Assembly (NCBI RefSeq): GCF_000224335.1
Contig: NZ_AFXZ01000038.1
Location: forward strand, 1-64,000
Source: Bizionia argentinensis JUB59
GTDB taxonomy: Bacteria; Bacteroidota; Bacteroidia; Flavobacteriales; Flavobacteriaceae
Length of the DNA: 64,000 nt
Reading direction: 5' to 3'
Shown here: positions 1 through 8,553 of the stretch, piece by piece
Layout of the letters: each line of letters starts with the position of its first letter
Position numbering within the stretch: position 1 is the first letter of the stretch
The notes under the pieces: generated by a model
What the model was told of the DNA's origin: nothing
Databases searched by the model: none
Seen by the model: only the letters and a program-made list of their open reading frames with translations
Program-made: the position numbers and the translations under genes

Positions 1-33
1 TCCTTACCTTTACCAACAGAACAACTAAAGTAA
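1..33 (+). CDS. Possible 3' end of a gene entering from the left
   Basis: Frame 1 is open from the first base to a TAA at 31-33, giving a ten-residue tail ending in EQLK. A terminator-like hairpin starts right after the stop, which is how a real gene end would look. Ten codons are too few to name a family or to exclude chance, so this is a weak call. Confidence 0.3.
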   Translation, partial: SLPLPTEQLK

Positions 34-35
34 CG

Positions 36-67
36 AAAACCGCTTCTAGTTAACTAGAGCGGTTTTT
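36..67 (+). terminator. Rho-independent terminator
   Basis: The inverted repeat AAAACCGCTTCTAGTT / AACTAGAGCGGTTTTT (one bulged base) ends in a T run. It probably ends a gene lying left of the window. Confidence 0.7.
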
Positions 68-478
68 CTATTTTATAATTCTTTCCTCTCCTATTAATAG
101 TTATGGAGCACTTAATTTACTCCAACCAAAAAGGATGATGATTCTACTCTAATCCTTTCCGATTATCTATAAGATTATCAAATTCTACAGATGGACGATT
201 AATATCATCATCCAAGTCGCCCCGCGGACAAATCATCTTACCAATCCGCTTCTATAGAAATTAATAAATTACTAAAAAGCAATGTCACTTTCGAGGTGAT
301 ATCTGATTAATATATACAAGGGTCTTTTAAAAAAACTATGGAATAAAGTGATTAAGCCAGTAGGACGGTCAGATTTATTTCGCCTAAATTTTTTTAGGAC
401 AGAATTGATTAAAAACCACCCTTTATGTATAGATAGCTAACTTAAAAAATAAAAGTTTTTTTTGAACTGTAAAAACAC
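68..478. other. Non-coding stretch, nothing recognised
   Basis: About 410 bases with many stops in all frames. The longest open stretch, ending near 309, is only about 30 codons with no start and no family resemblance. I see no tRNA, repeat array or strong hairpin. Confidence 0.5.
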
Positions 479-486
479 TACATTTG
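479..486 (+). promoter_or_regulatory. -7 promoter element
   Basis: TACATTTG fits the Bacteroidota -7 consensus TAnnTTTG and lies 24 bases before the ATG at 510. The -33 region is T-rich without a clean TTTG at the usual spacing. Confidence 0.5.
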
Positions 487-509
487 CAAACTCAAAATAA
501 AAGAGTAAA

Positions 510-1361
510 ATGACATCTAAACTTTTAATTACGGCCCTTTTTCTTGTAACCTTTCTTAATCTCCAAGAGGTTGTTGCACAAAACGATATTGCAGATTTAC
601 AAGAGGAAATAATCAATTTTGAAAATAAAATTAGTGCCAACGAAGAAATTTTATTGGGAGGGGTTTCTGCACTAAAACGAGAAAAAGAAGCCTTAAAGCA
701 ATTTAAAAATAGTAAATATGCCAATAGTGCACAAGTTAATAGAAAAGAAAAATTAGCTTCAAGCATGCAACAGAGGCTTACTAAACTAAACAGCCAAATT
801 GATTATTACAAAGAGGAATTAGGCTTTTTAGAAAAAAAATTAGCTAGGAAAATTAAAAGAAATCCAGAACTAGCACAAGAACTCACTCAAAACGCAGAGT
901 CAGCAGGAACAATATATGATGTAAACTCAAGCAGTGACGAAAACAAACTTCTTTTACAAAAACAAGTGCTGGAAGCTGCTCGTGAAAAACTAGACGACGC
1001 ACGTAAACAAAGAGAAATCGCTTATTTAAAAGAACAAGAAGCACTGCGTTTAGAAGAAGAAAAGCTAAATCTTTTAGGTCTTAAAATTAAAAACAAAGAA
1101 CAAAACATTAATAAGGAGAAGAACACGTTAATAAGTGACCTAGAAGATGATATTCTAATTAACGAAGAGATTTTAATTAGTGGTCAAGTTGGTTTAAGGA
1201 AAATGAAGAGCAAATTGGAAGAAGCAAAGCTAGAAACCAATGTGTCTAAAAAAAGTATAGAAAGAAAGGAAGCCATTATTTTTAATATTGAAGAACGTCT
1301 AAATAAAATTCAAGCAGAAATTGATGAAAAGCTACAAAAATTAAAAGAACTTAATACATAA
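510..1361 (+). CDS. Secreted coiled-coil protein with an internal repeat
   Basis: This 283-residue protein starts with a signal peptide (about residues 1-23, ending VVAQ) and is otherwise almost entirely charged heptad-rich coiled coil. Two related segments are visible: one starting near residue 43 (NEEILLGG) and one near 218 (NEEILISG), each followed by an Arg/Lys-rich helix and a block ending in RL-K-Q/EI. This suggests an internal duplication. I recognise no enzymatic motif. It is preceded by a good -7 element and followed by a degenerate region, so it is probably monocistronic. A periplasmic structural or adaptor role is possible, but the function is unknown. Confidence 0.75.
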   Translation: MTSKLLITALFLVTFLNLQEVVAQNDIADLQEEIINFENKISANEEILLGGVSALKREKEALKQFKNSKYANSAQVNRKEKLASSMQQRLTKLNSQIDYYKEELGFLEKKLARKIKRNPELAQELTQNAESAGTIYDVNSSSDENKLLLQKQVLEAAREKLDDARKQREIAYLKEQEALRLEEEKLNLLGLKIKNKEQNINKEKNTLISDLEDDILINEEILISGQVGLRKMKSKLEEAKLETNVSKKSIERKEAIIFNIEERLNKIQAEIDEKLQKLKELNT

Positions 1362-1474
1362 ATGAAAAGGCCATTAAGTAACGAAATAAGTGCCATTCCA
1401 AGAGCGTACTAAACGTTTAAAAAAAAGAGGATAAAACCAAGTATTGAGCCTGCAAACAAAAAGTACAGTATTAG

Positions 1475-2400
1475 TTAAGCAGCATATTTATAATTAATTT
1501 TCAGGTTATTATATTCTTCAATTGCCATGTAATTGAGTGTTGAGTACCTTCTCTTTGTATTGTATCAATGTTTAATATATTTAAAGATTTTTCTTCCCAT
1601 TTCCTTTTTGGTTATTAGTGTTTCCATAAATGAGTTCAGAATTTAAGGACTTTTAGAAGTTTTCCGCCACTGCGTTATCCCAAACCCAACAGTTCCGTTT
1701 TAGTCATGATTCGTGAAACGTTATAAGCAGTAAGCTTATTATTTGCATATTGAACGCCGCGATCAGAATGAAAGATTAGTTCTTTGCTATTTCTATGGTT
1801 TTTAATAGCCATACGCCATGCAGGTAAAGTTATCTGAATTGATGTTTTATAACGTTTTCCATAAGCAGTTAGTTATGTTTAGAATCGGTGGCAGCTCTAA
1901 ATTTTTTATTCAACTTTTTGCGTAACCCTATTTTTCATTTATTTAACGACTGAAATCCGCGATACTTTATAGTTTCTTTTACAGCTCCATGGCAACTCTG
2001 AGACTATCGTAAAGCTGTTTATATTCAAAATAGACCTGGTTAATGAACTTTTTATTTTGTTCTTTCCATAAGCTTGCTACTCGCAGAAGGTCGTTTACTT
2101 TTATAATAACAACAAAAATTTTTCTCTAGAACTTTACATATTTTATCAATCGGAAAAATAGTTTACTTGTTGTTTATGAAAACATATTTAATCGATTCGT
2201 CTTTGAAAAAATGCTTATTGCTTTTTCTAATATACAATGATCTAGCTTAAAATTATTTAGTTACTTATATAAAAGCGATACCTAGTTTTCTTGTTAGTTC
2301 TGACAGGTTTTCCTGACTTTGCTTAATTCTACAAATTGTAGTTTAAAAGTTGCATAATGTTTCTGTCGCTATTGTTCATAAATTAAATGAAAATATTTAT
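1475..2400 (-). pseudogene. Eroded IS3-family transposase (orfA and orfB remnants)
   Basis: Minus-strand translation gives broken pieces in the order of an IS3 (IS150-like) element. From high to low coordinate they are an OrfA-like LSELTRKLGIAF (about 2310), an OrfB start with DKICKVLE (about 2150), VYFEYKQLYDSLRVAMEL (about 2000-2050), KFRAATDSKHN (about 1870-1900), PAWRMAIKN and FHSDRGVQYAN (about 1740-1830), WDNAVAENF (about 1670), and a C-terminal YSTLNYMAIEEYNNLK ending at 1475. Stops and frame changes interrupt it. The stretch that should carry the first catalytic Asp (the DITY region) is missing between the DSKHN and PAWRMA pieces. The element is therefore inactive. Its exact ends and terminal repeats were not found. 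Confidence 0.8.
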
Positions 2401-2512
2401 GCCGAACCTGTACTCTCCGCTAAATTAGCGAGTCCAGTTTGATACCATATGTAAAACTTATGTGTTTTAAATGGGAATAACTTAAAATGGTGGACCAGTT
2501 TTTCCAATTGGC

Positions 2513-2677
2513 AGATAAGAAAATTACGCTCTTAACCAATTAGAAAAAGCTATTTGCGATCGTGGTGTAGTTGGTCACGGTTGGGTGTTTGCTATTTATT
2601 CTGGAAAATTAATTGGTTTAGAAACAGACTTTGTTAAATACTTGGAAGATATTCATGAAATTTATCATTTAAATTAA
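2513..2677 (+). pseudogene. C-terminal stump resembling a beta-carbonic anhydrase
   Basis: An open stretch of about 54 codons without a start, following an in-frame TAA, contains GHGWVFAIYSGKLIGL and ends DIHEIYHLN before TAA. The HGWVxxxxxGxL pattern followed by a short acidic helix is what I know from the C-terminus of beta-carbonic anhydrases. The zinc-ligand core is absent. It is probably the tail of a gene lost by rearrangement next to the IS3 scar. The identification rests on this short segment only. Confidence 0.4.
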
Positions 2678-2740
2678 ATAGTATCTGATCGGGAATATTG
2701 CCAAAATAGAATTTTTCTTTCCCATCATAGACTAAATAGA

Positions 2741-2774
2741 AAAACCGCTTCAAATTAAATTGAAGCGGTTTTTT
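2741..2774 (+). terminator. Rho-independent terminator
   Basis: The 13-bp perfect stem AAAACCGCTTCAA / TTGAAGCGGTTTT has a six-base loop and a T run. It lies after the carbonic-anhydrase-like stump, so it probably belonged to that lost gene. It resembles the terminator at 36-67. Confidence 0.85.
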
Positions 2775-3219
2775 AATGGGCTAATTTCTAATACTTAATT
2801 ACTCTGTTATTGCAATAAGCCATAAACAAATTCAGGATGTCCACGTTCTCCGAGATCGGTTGTTAACGCCTAAAATTTCAGTTTTATAATTATAAAACCC
2901 TATTTACCACATCACTTTCCTGTTTTTGGCAGATAGTTCTATCTGGTAATATTGGCTTTAATCAATTGTTATATTAAGCAGGTTGCATTTTCACTTTTTA
3001 ATCTAAAAGGAATGAACATAAATTATGTATAAAATAAAACGCATAAATATTTTTATTTAGACTCATTCTGTATAGATTTGCTGAAAATCCATATAATTAT
3101 TTTAATTCAGTCTAAATAAGGATAATTATCTTAATGAATTTTTAAAGTTAACAATGAAACACTGAGCCGCAACCACACTTTAATGCTAGCATGCATTTGT
3201 AAAATAAAAATGAACAACT
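2775..3219. other. Intergenic region before the ankyrin gene
   Basis: About 445 AT-rich bases with no convincing gene. I see no insertion sequence motif here, and no clean TAnnTTTG element directly before the gene at 3220. Confidence 0.4.
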
Positions 3220-4695
3220 ATGAATATTAAAGCAGTACTAATCACTTTAACACTTGTTTTAAGCTTACAGAGCTTTGCGCAAGATAATGTGTTTTTAAAT
3301 CGAGAGTTTTGGAAGGAAAAACCATCTATTAAGGATGTGGATGCTCAAATTAAAGCTGGACATGATATTACCGAGGCAAACGGCGGTAATTTTGATGGGG
3401 TCGTTTACGCTATTCTCCAGAATGCCCCGAATGAAACCATTAAATATATTCAATCCATAAAAGGAAATGATGTCAATAAATTAACGCATGATGGCCGAAC
3501 CTATATTTTCTGGGCCGCTAATATAGGGAACACAGAAATTATGGGGTATCTCTTAAAAAAAGGCGCCAAAACTGACATAACAGATGATAAAGGTAGTAGC
3601 ATTTTAAATTTCGCAGCCGGTTCTGGACAAGCCAATACTGAAGTGTATGATATGCTTCTGGAAAATGGTGCTAATTTAATTAAAGATTTAACACCTTACG
3701 GAGCAAACGCCTTATTATTGGCAGCACCTTATGATGTGGACTTTAAATTGATTGAATATTTTACATCTAAAGGAATCGATATTCACAGTGTGGATGCTAA
3801 TGGCAACGGAATTTTTAATTACGCAGCTAAACAAGGTAATACCGAGTTACTAGAATACTTACTTAAAAGAAATGTTAAACCAACGGATCAAGCATTCATG
3901 TTTGCGGCACAGGGAACTCGTGGGCATACCAACGAGTTTAAGGTTTATAAATATTTAGAAAATGTAGGATTAAACCCTAATGTTACGGCTAAAGACGGTC
4001 AAACGCCACTACATATTTTAGGTGCCAGAAGTAAGAATGTAGAATTGATTAGCTATTTTATTGATAATGGTGTTAATGTTAATCAAGCAGATACTAATGG
4101 GAATACCGCTTTAATTAATGCGGCTTACCGAAACAATTTAGATGTTATTTCCTTATTACTTAAACAGGTAGGAAACATTAATGCAATTAATAAAAAAGGC
4201 GAATCGGCTTTAGCTTTAGCGGTTAAAAATAACAGTGTTGATGTTGTTGATTTCTTAATTAGTAATAATGCTGATGTTGCAATTGTTGATGCCAACGGAA
4301 ATAATTTAGTGGCCTATGCTATCGAATCTTTTAAAGTGAAAAATCAAGACGATTTTGAAAAGAAAATCGAATTATTAAAAGTAAACGGATTAGATATTAG
4401 TAATCCGCAAGCAAATGGAAATTCATTATTTCATTTAGCGGTTCAAAAACAGGATTTAGCATTAGTGAAATGGGCAAACAACTATAAAGTAGATATTAAC
4501 CAAGAAAATAATGAAGGGAATACGGCATTGCATTTAGCAGCTTTGAGTGCTGAAAATTCGGAGGTTTTAGAATATTTAGTAGCAATAGGAGCTAAAAAAG
4601 AAACGGTAACGGAATTTGACGAAACGGCTTTCGATTTAGCGTCCGAAAATGAGATTTTAAAATCAAATCATATTAATATTAATTTTTTGAAGTAG
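3220..4695 (+). CDS. Secreted ankyrin-repeat protein
   Basis: A 491-residue protein with a signal peptide (cleavage likely after SFAQ, residue 21) followed by consecutive ankyrin repeats to the C-terminus. Clear units include GRTYIFWAANIGNTEIMGYLL, GQTPLHILGARSKNVELISYF, GNTALINAAYRNNLDVISLLL and GNTALHLAALSAENSEVLEYL. Ankyrin repeats mediate protein binding, and the signal peptide places it in the periplasm or envelope. It lies just upstream of and in line with the DUF2271 and PepSY-reductase genes, so I infer a scaffold or partner role in that set. The partner is unknown. Confidence 0.85.
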   Translation: MNIKAVLITLTLVLSLQSFAQDNVFLNREFWKEKPSIKDVDAQIKAGHDITEANGGNFDGVVYAILQNAPNETIKYIQSIKGNDVNKLTHDGRTYIFWAANIGNTEIMGYLLKKGAKTDITDDKGSSILNFAAGSGQANTEVYDMLLENGANLIKDLTPYGANALLLAAPYDVDFKLIEYFTSKGIDIHSVDANGNGIFNYAAKQGNTELLEYLLKRNVKPTDQAFMFAAQGTRGHTNEFKVYKYLENVGLNPNVTAKDGQTPLHILGARSKNVELISYFIDNGVNVNQADTNGNTALINAAYRNNLDVISLLLKQVGNINAINKKGESALALAVKNNSVDVVDFLISNNADVAIVDANGNNLVAYAIESFKVKNQDDFEKKIELLKVNGLDISNPQANGNSLFHLAVQKQDLALVKWANNYKVDINQENNEGNTALHLAALSAENSEVLEYLVAIGAKKETVTEFDETAFDLASENEILKSNHININFLK

Positions 4696-4754
4696 TTAAT
4701 TAAATACCTGTGAAATTCTAATCGATTAAACAGGTTTTATCAAAATTAGAAACC

Positions 4755-5237
4755 ATGAAAATAAAACAAATACTGCTTGTTAGCTTTATAACATTAGGAC
4801 TTTTATCCTTTACAACCATTGCAGAATCTACCAAATATAAATGTATGATTCAAATGACGAATTATACAGGTGAAGCGGCTTATGTGGTTATTTCATTAAT
4901 TAACCCAGACGGCGAATACGAAAAAACACTTTACGTGCAAGGCGATGATAGCGAATGGTATCATGATGTTACTGACTGGTGGAAATTTTACGGTAAAAAA
5001 CGCAATAATCTAGACGCTATTACCGGTGCAACCGTTGCTGGCGGATCTAGAACCATTAATGTGATTGATATAGACGACTCTAAAATAGACGCCGGTTACA
5101 GCATTCGTTTTGAAACGGCTGTAGAGGATCAGGAATATTACACCAAGGATGTAGAGTTTCCTTTAACATCAGAAAACGTAAAAAGTAAGAAAGAAGGTAG
5201 CGGATTTATTCGTTATGTCCGGATGATGCCGAATTAG
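4755..5237 (+). CDS. DUF2271 family periplasmic protein
   Basis: A 160-residue protein with a signal peptide (about residues 1-23). The body looks like the DUF2271 beta-sandwich: an early YTGEAAYVVISLINPDGEYEKTL-type strand pair, an aromatic DWW, then DAITGATVAGG, and a C-terminal GFIRYVRMMPN. The TGAT element resembles the site that ApbE modifies with FMN in RnfG/NqrC-type proteins. Whether this protein is flavinylated is inference. It lies between the ankyrin gene (59-base gap) and the PepSY-flavodoxin-reductase gene (70-base gap), which suggests a periplasmic redox partner. No ApbE gene is in the window. Confidence 0.7.
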   Translation: MKIKQILLVSFITLGLLSFTTIAESTKYKCMIQMTNYTGEAAYVVISLINPDGEYEKTLYVQGDDSEWYHDVTDWWKFYGKKRNNLDAITGATVAGGSRTINVIDIDDSKIDAGYSIRFETAVEDQEYYTKDVEFPLTSENVKSKKEGSGFIRYVRMMPN

Positions 5238-5307
5238 GGAGCGCGAGAATATAGTAGAAAATATAGAATAGAGATAAAAGAAAGAACTGATTAAAGTTTA
5301 AAAAATT

Positions 5308-7500
5308 ATGACCATTTCAATCTGGAGATATAGTCACCTTGCGTTGGCTGTATCTTCTTTTGCTTTTATTCTTTTAGCTTCCATTACGGGGATCATTCTC
5401 GCGTTTCAGCCAATTTCTGAACAAATTCAACCTTATAAATCAGCCGATTTTGAAACGGCTACTATTGCTGAAACCCTTTCTACCCTTAAAAAATCATATT
5501 CAGAAATTATAGACCTTCAAATTGATGCTAACGATTTTGTTTTAGCATCTGTTATTACCGAAAATGGCGAAAGTAAAACCGGCTATATAAATCCTAAAAC
5601 AGCTCAATTTCTTGGAAATAAAATAGAGGTTTCACCATTTTTTCAATGGGTGACGAACTTCCATAGATCGCTATTTTTAAAAAGCACGGGTCGCTTTTTG
5701 GTTGGTTTGTGTTCGTTTTTATTATTTCTAATTGCTGTTTCGGGTTCCGTACTTATTCTGAAGCGCCAACGCAGTTTTAAAAAGTTCTTTTCAAAAATTG
5801 TTAATGAAAATTTTAATCAATATTGGCATATTGTTTTAGGGCGATTATCCTTAATCCCAATTATCATCATCACCATTACCGGTGTTTATTTATCGTTGGA
5901 GAAATTCAATTTATTACCAACGTACAATACATCCCATAATATTAACTATGATGCGATTTCCGAATCACCACAATTAGAGCTTCATAATTTTCCTGTTTTT
6001 AAAAACACGAAACTATCCGAAGTTAAATTCATAGAATTCCCATTTTCTGATGATGTTGAAGATTATTTCACGATAGCTTTACAAAATCGAGAAATAGTGG
6101 TTAATCAATTTACAGGTGAAATTTTAAGCGAATTTAATTATCCACTCGTTACATTTTACTCCGAGTTAAGTCTGAATTTACACACTGGCAAAGGCAGTAT
6201 TTTATGGTCGCTTATTCTGGCAATTGCCACAGCTAATATTTTGTTTTTTATCTATTCCGGTTTTGCTATGACTTTAAAACGTAGGAAAGCTAAATTGAAA
6301 AACAAATTCAAAAAAGACGTTTGTGATTATGTTATTTTAGTAGGTTCGGAAAACGGTAGCACTTTGCCATTTGCGAATGTATTGCATGAACAACTATTGC
6401 ATGCTGGTAAAAAATCCTATATAACAGAAATGAATAATTATACCACTTTTATCCAAGCGGAACATATAATTATTCTAACAGCAACCTATGGTTTAGGCGA
6501 TCCACCAACCAATGCCAATAGGTTTTTGGAGCTTTTAAAAACCACCAAGCAATCGGAAACTATAAGTTATTCTGTAGTTGGTTTTGGGTCTTACGCTTAT
6601 CCGGATTTCTGTAAATTCGCTTTGGATGTAGATAGTGCTATTCAACTTCATTTTAAACAATTTTTACCCGTTTTTACTATTAATGATAAATCGGTTGACG
6701 CTTTTAAACAGTGGACAAACGCTTGGACAGAAAAAATGCAGGTGCCCGTTAAAATTGCCGAAGATAAACTAACTAGCAAACCACGATTAACCAACTCATT
6801 AACAGTTATACATAAAACCGAAGTTATCAATAATCCAGATAGTACGTTTTTATTGACCTTAAAAGCGAAAAAAGCCAAACGTTTTGTTTCTGGCGATTTA
6901 CTCGCCATTTATCCAGCTAACGATTATCGCGAGCGTTTGTATTCTATTGGAAAAGTAGATGGTAATATTCAATTAAGTGTCAAGTATTATGACACAGGAT
7001 TAGGCTCTAATTTTTTAAATGGTTTTGATTTGGGCGACACCTTTAAAGCTCGGATTATCAATAATGCTGCGTTTCATTTTCCAAAAAAAGCTGCGAATGT
7101 GGTTATGATAGCTAATGGAACCGGTATTGCGCCATTTTTAGGCATGTTGGATGCGAATATTAAGCGAAAAAATGTGCATTTGTATTTTGGTTTGCGCACC
7201 AAACAATCTCTGGAACTATACAATTCACAATTAGAAAGCTATTTACAATCGGGTAAGTTATCACGATTAGAAATGGCATTTTCACGTGAAATAGAAAGCA
7301 GCTATGTGCAAGATTTATTATTGAAAGATGAGGTTTTTATAGCAAAAAGACTTAAAAACAAAGGTGTTTTAATGATTTGTGGCTCTTTAACTATGCAAAA
7401 CGGCGTGCTAACAATTTTAGAAACTATTTGTAAAAAGTATCAATTAGAAGCTTTAAGTTTATATCAGAAAAACGGTCAAATTCAAACGGATTGTTATTAA
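5308..7500 (+). CDS. PepSY membrane / flavodoxin / ferredoxin-reductase fusion oxidoreductase
   Basis: A 730-residue fusion. Residues 1-330 form a PepSY-associated membrane region with helices near 11-33, 128-152, 178-197 and 298-322. Histidines at 10, 119, 174 and 292 near the membrane faces could ligate haem. Residues about 338-480 are flavodoxin-like (VGSENGSTLPFANVL, then TYGLGDPPTNA). Residues about 490-730 are a sulfite-reductase-type FAD/NADPH module (RLYSIG, NGTGIAPFLGML, a YFGLRT element, CGS near the end). The fusion should move electrons from NADPH through FAD and FMN across the membrane, probably for ferric-siderophore or other periplasmic reduction. Its stop overlaps the convergent cvpA stop by three bases. 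Confidence 0.85.
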   Translation: MTISIWRYSHLALAVSSFAFILLASITGIILAFQPISEQIQPYKSADFETATIAETLSTLKKSYSEIIDLQIDANDFVLASVITENGESKTGYINPKTAQFLGNKIEVSPFFQWVTNFHRSLFLKSTGRFLVGLCSFLLFLIAVSGSVLILKRQRSFKKFFSKIVNENFNQYWHIVLGRLSLIPIIIITITGVYLSLEKFNLLPTYNTSHNINYDAISESPQLELHNFPVFKNTKLSEVKFIEFPFSDDVEDYFTIALQNREIVVNQFTGEILSEFNYPLVTFYSELSLNLHTGKGSILWSLILAIATANILFFIYSGFAMTLKRRKAKLKNKFKKDVCDYVILVGSENGSTLPFANVLHEQLLHAGKKSYITEMNNYTTFIQAEHIIILTATYGLGDPPTNANRFLELLKTTKQSETISYSVVGFGSYAYPDFCKFALDVDSAIQLHFKQFLPVFTINDKSVDAFKQWTNAWTEKMQVPVKIAEDKLTSKPRLTNSLTVIHKTEVINNPDSTFLLTLKAKKAKRFVSGDLLAIYPANDYRERLYSIGKVDGNIQLSVKYYDTGLGSNFLNGFDLGDTFKARIINNAAFHFPKKAANVVMIANGTGIAPFLGMLDANIKRKNVHLYFGLRTKQSLELYNSQLESYLQSGKLSRLEMAFSREIESSYVQDLLLKDEVFIAKRLKNKGVLMICGSLTMQNGVLTILETICKKYQLEALSLYQKNGQIQTDCY

Positions 7501-8066
7501 ATTCCAGGAATTGTAAATGAGTTGTTTGTTTCGGCTTCGGTATCTTTATTCGTATTTTCTTTATCGTCCTCACTTTCATCTTCAGTGGATTTAATCACAA
7601 AAGGAAAAATCATAGGTGCCAAGGATTTTACGGGTTCGTAAAGCGTAGCATCTTTAGTGTGTTCTTCATCTACAAATGTTAGCGTGGTGTTCATAGCATC
7701 AAAAATATTGAGAAGTACACTTAAAATTAATGCCATTTTCATAGCGCCAAAAAGTGCGCCTAATAACTTGTTTAAAATGCCTAACGCTGCAAAATCGGCT
7801 AGTTTGGTTAAGGCTTTTCCGGCTAAAGAAATTACTAAAACTATTACAATAAAGGTAATAGCAAAAGCAACGATATTTAGCGTTTTTTCATCCCATTCTA
7901 CATAGCTAATTAGCATTTCGGCCGTGTAAAAACTAAAGTGAATAGCACCATAAATTCCAGCAACCAAAGCGACCAAAGATGCAATTTCAACAAAAAAACC
8001 TTTTAGAAAACCTCGCACGAGTCCGAAACCCAATAGGGCCACTAAAATGATATCAATTACGGTCAT
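7497..8066 (-). CDS. cvpA: CvpA family membrane protein
   Basis: A 189-residue protein with four hydrophobic segments in the CvpA arrangement: an N-terminal helix beginning MTVIDIILVALLGFGLVRGF, a GIYGAIHFSF segment, AITFIVIVLVISL, and KLLGALFGAMKMAL. The last 40 residues form an acidic, low-complexity cytoplasmic-type tail. CvpA-like proteins were linked to colicin V production in E. coli and occur widely as envelope proteins of uncertain role. The gene is divergent from the 8162 gene and convergent with the PepSY fusion. Confidence 0.8.
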   Translation of the reverse strand: MTVIDIILVALLGFGLVRGFLKGFFVEIASLVALVAGIYGAIHFSFYTAEMLISYVEWDEKTLNIVAFAITFIVIVLVISLAGKALTKLADFAALGILNKLLGALFGAMKMALILSVLLNIFDAMNTTLTFVDEEHTKDATLYEPVKSLAPMIFPFVIKSTEDESEDDKENTNKDTEAETNNSFTIPGI

Positions 8067-8096
8067 ATTCCAATATGAATTTCGACAAATATAAAG

Positions 8097-8104
8097 TAAC
8101 TTTG
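8097..8104 (+). promoter_or_regulatory. -7 promoter element for the 8162 gene
   Basis: TAACTTTG matches TAnnTTTG, and a TATG (3 of 4 to TTTG) lies 19 bases upstream at 8074-8077. The expected start of transcription is about 50 bases before the ATG at 8162. Confidence 0.6.
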
Positions 8105-8161
8105 CGACAATTATATTTTAAGTTAAACGAAAAATACACCTGCTTTTAGCAGTAACTATAT

Positions 8162-8518
8162 ATGGCTAGAGACGAACAATTAAAAGAACGATGGAATCAA
8201 GTGGTAGAAAAGCTTTCTGATCAGTTTGCAGATGGTGATAAACTAGATTTGGATGCTATTATATATTTAATAGGTGTTCAAGAGCTTGGTCAGTTAGATA
8301 GAAAATTTAAAAAAGATCACAAATTAGACTTAATGCATATTGCTATATGCAGATTATTAGAGCCTTATGGTTACTACGAATTTGATTATTTTGATGATGA
8401 TAAATGGCCACATTATAAAATAAAAGAGCAATTACCAACCTTAAAAGCGGGCGAACAAAGTGTCTTGATGAAAGAAGCTATTGTAAGTTATTTTATGGAA
8501 GCTGAGTATATAAAATAA
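8162..8518 (+). CDS. Conserved small hypothetical protein
   Basis: A 118-residue soluble protein, largely helical and acidic, with no signal peptide or membrane segment. Notable features are LDAIIYLIGVQELGQ, MHIAICRLLEPYGYYEFDYFDDDKWPHY and a C-terminal LMKEAIVSYF helix. I recall similar small proteins beside pheS in Bacteroidota, but I know no function. It ends 35 bases before pheS and reads in the same direction. Confidence 0.75.
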   Translation: MARDEQLKERWNQVVEKLSDQFADGDKLDLDAIIYLIGVQELGQLDRKFKKDHKLDLMHIAICRLLEPYGYYEFDYFDDDKWPHYKIKEQLPTLKAGEQSVLMKEAIVSYFMEAEYIK

Positions 8519-8525
8519 GAATTAT

Positions 8526-8533
8526 TAAATTTG
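8526..8533 (+). promoter_or_regulatory. -7 promoter element for pheS
   Basis: TAAATTTG matches TAnnTTTG and sits 20 bases before the pheS ATG. The -33 position is poor, so pheS may also be read from the promoter of the upstream gene. Confidence 0.5.
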
Positions 8534-8553
8534 CAGTCATTTTCAATGATATC

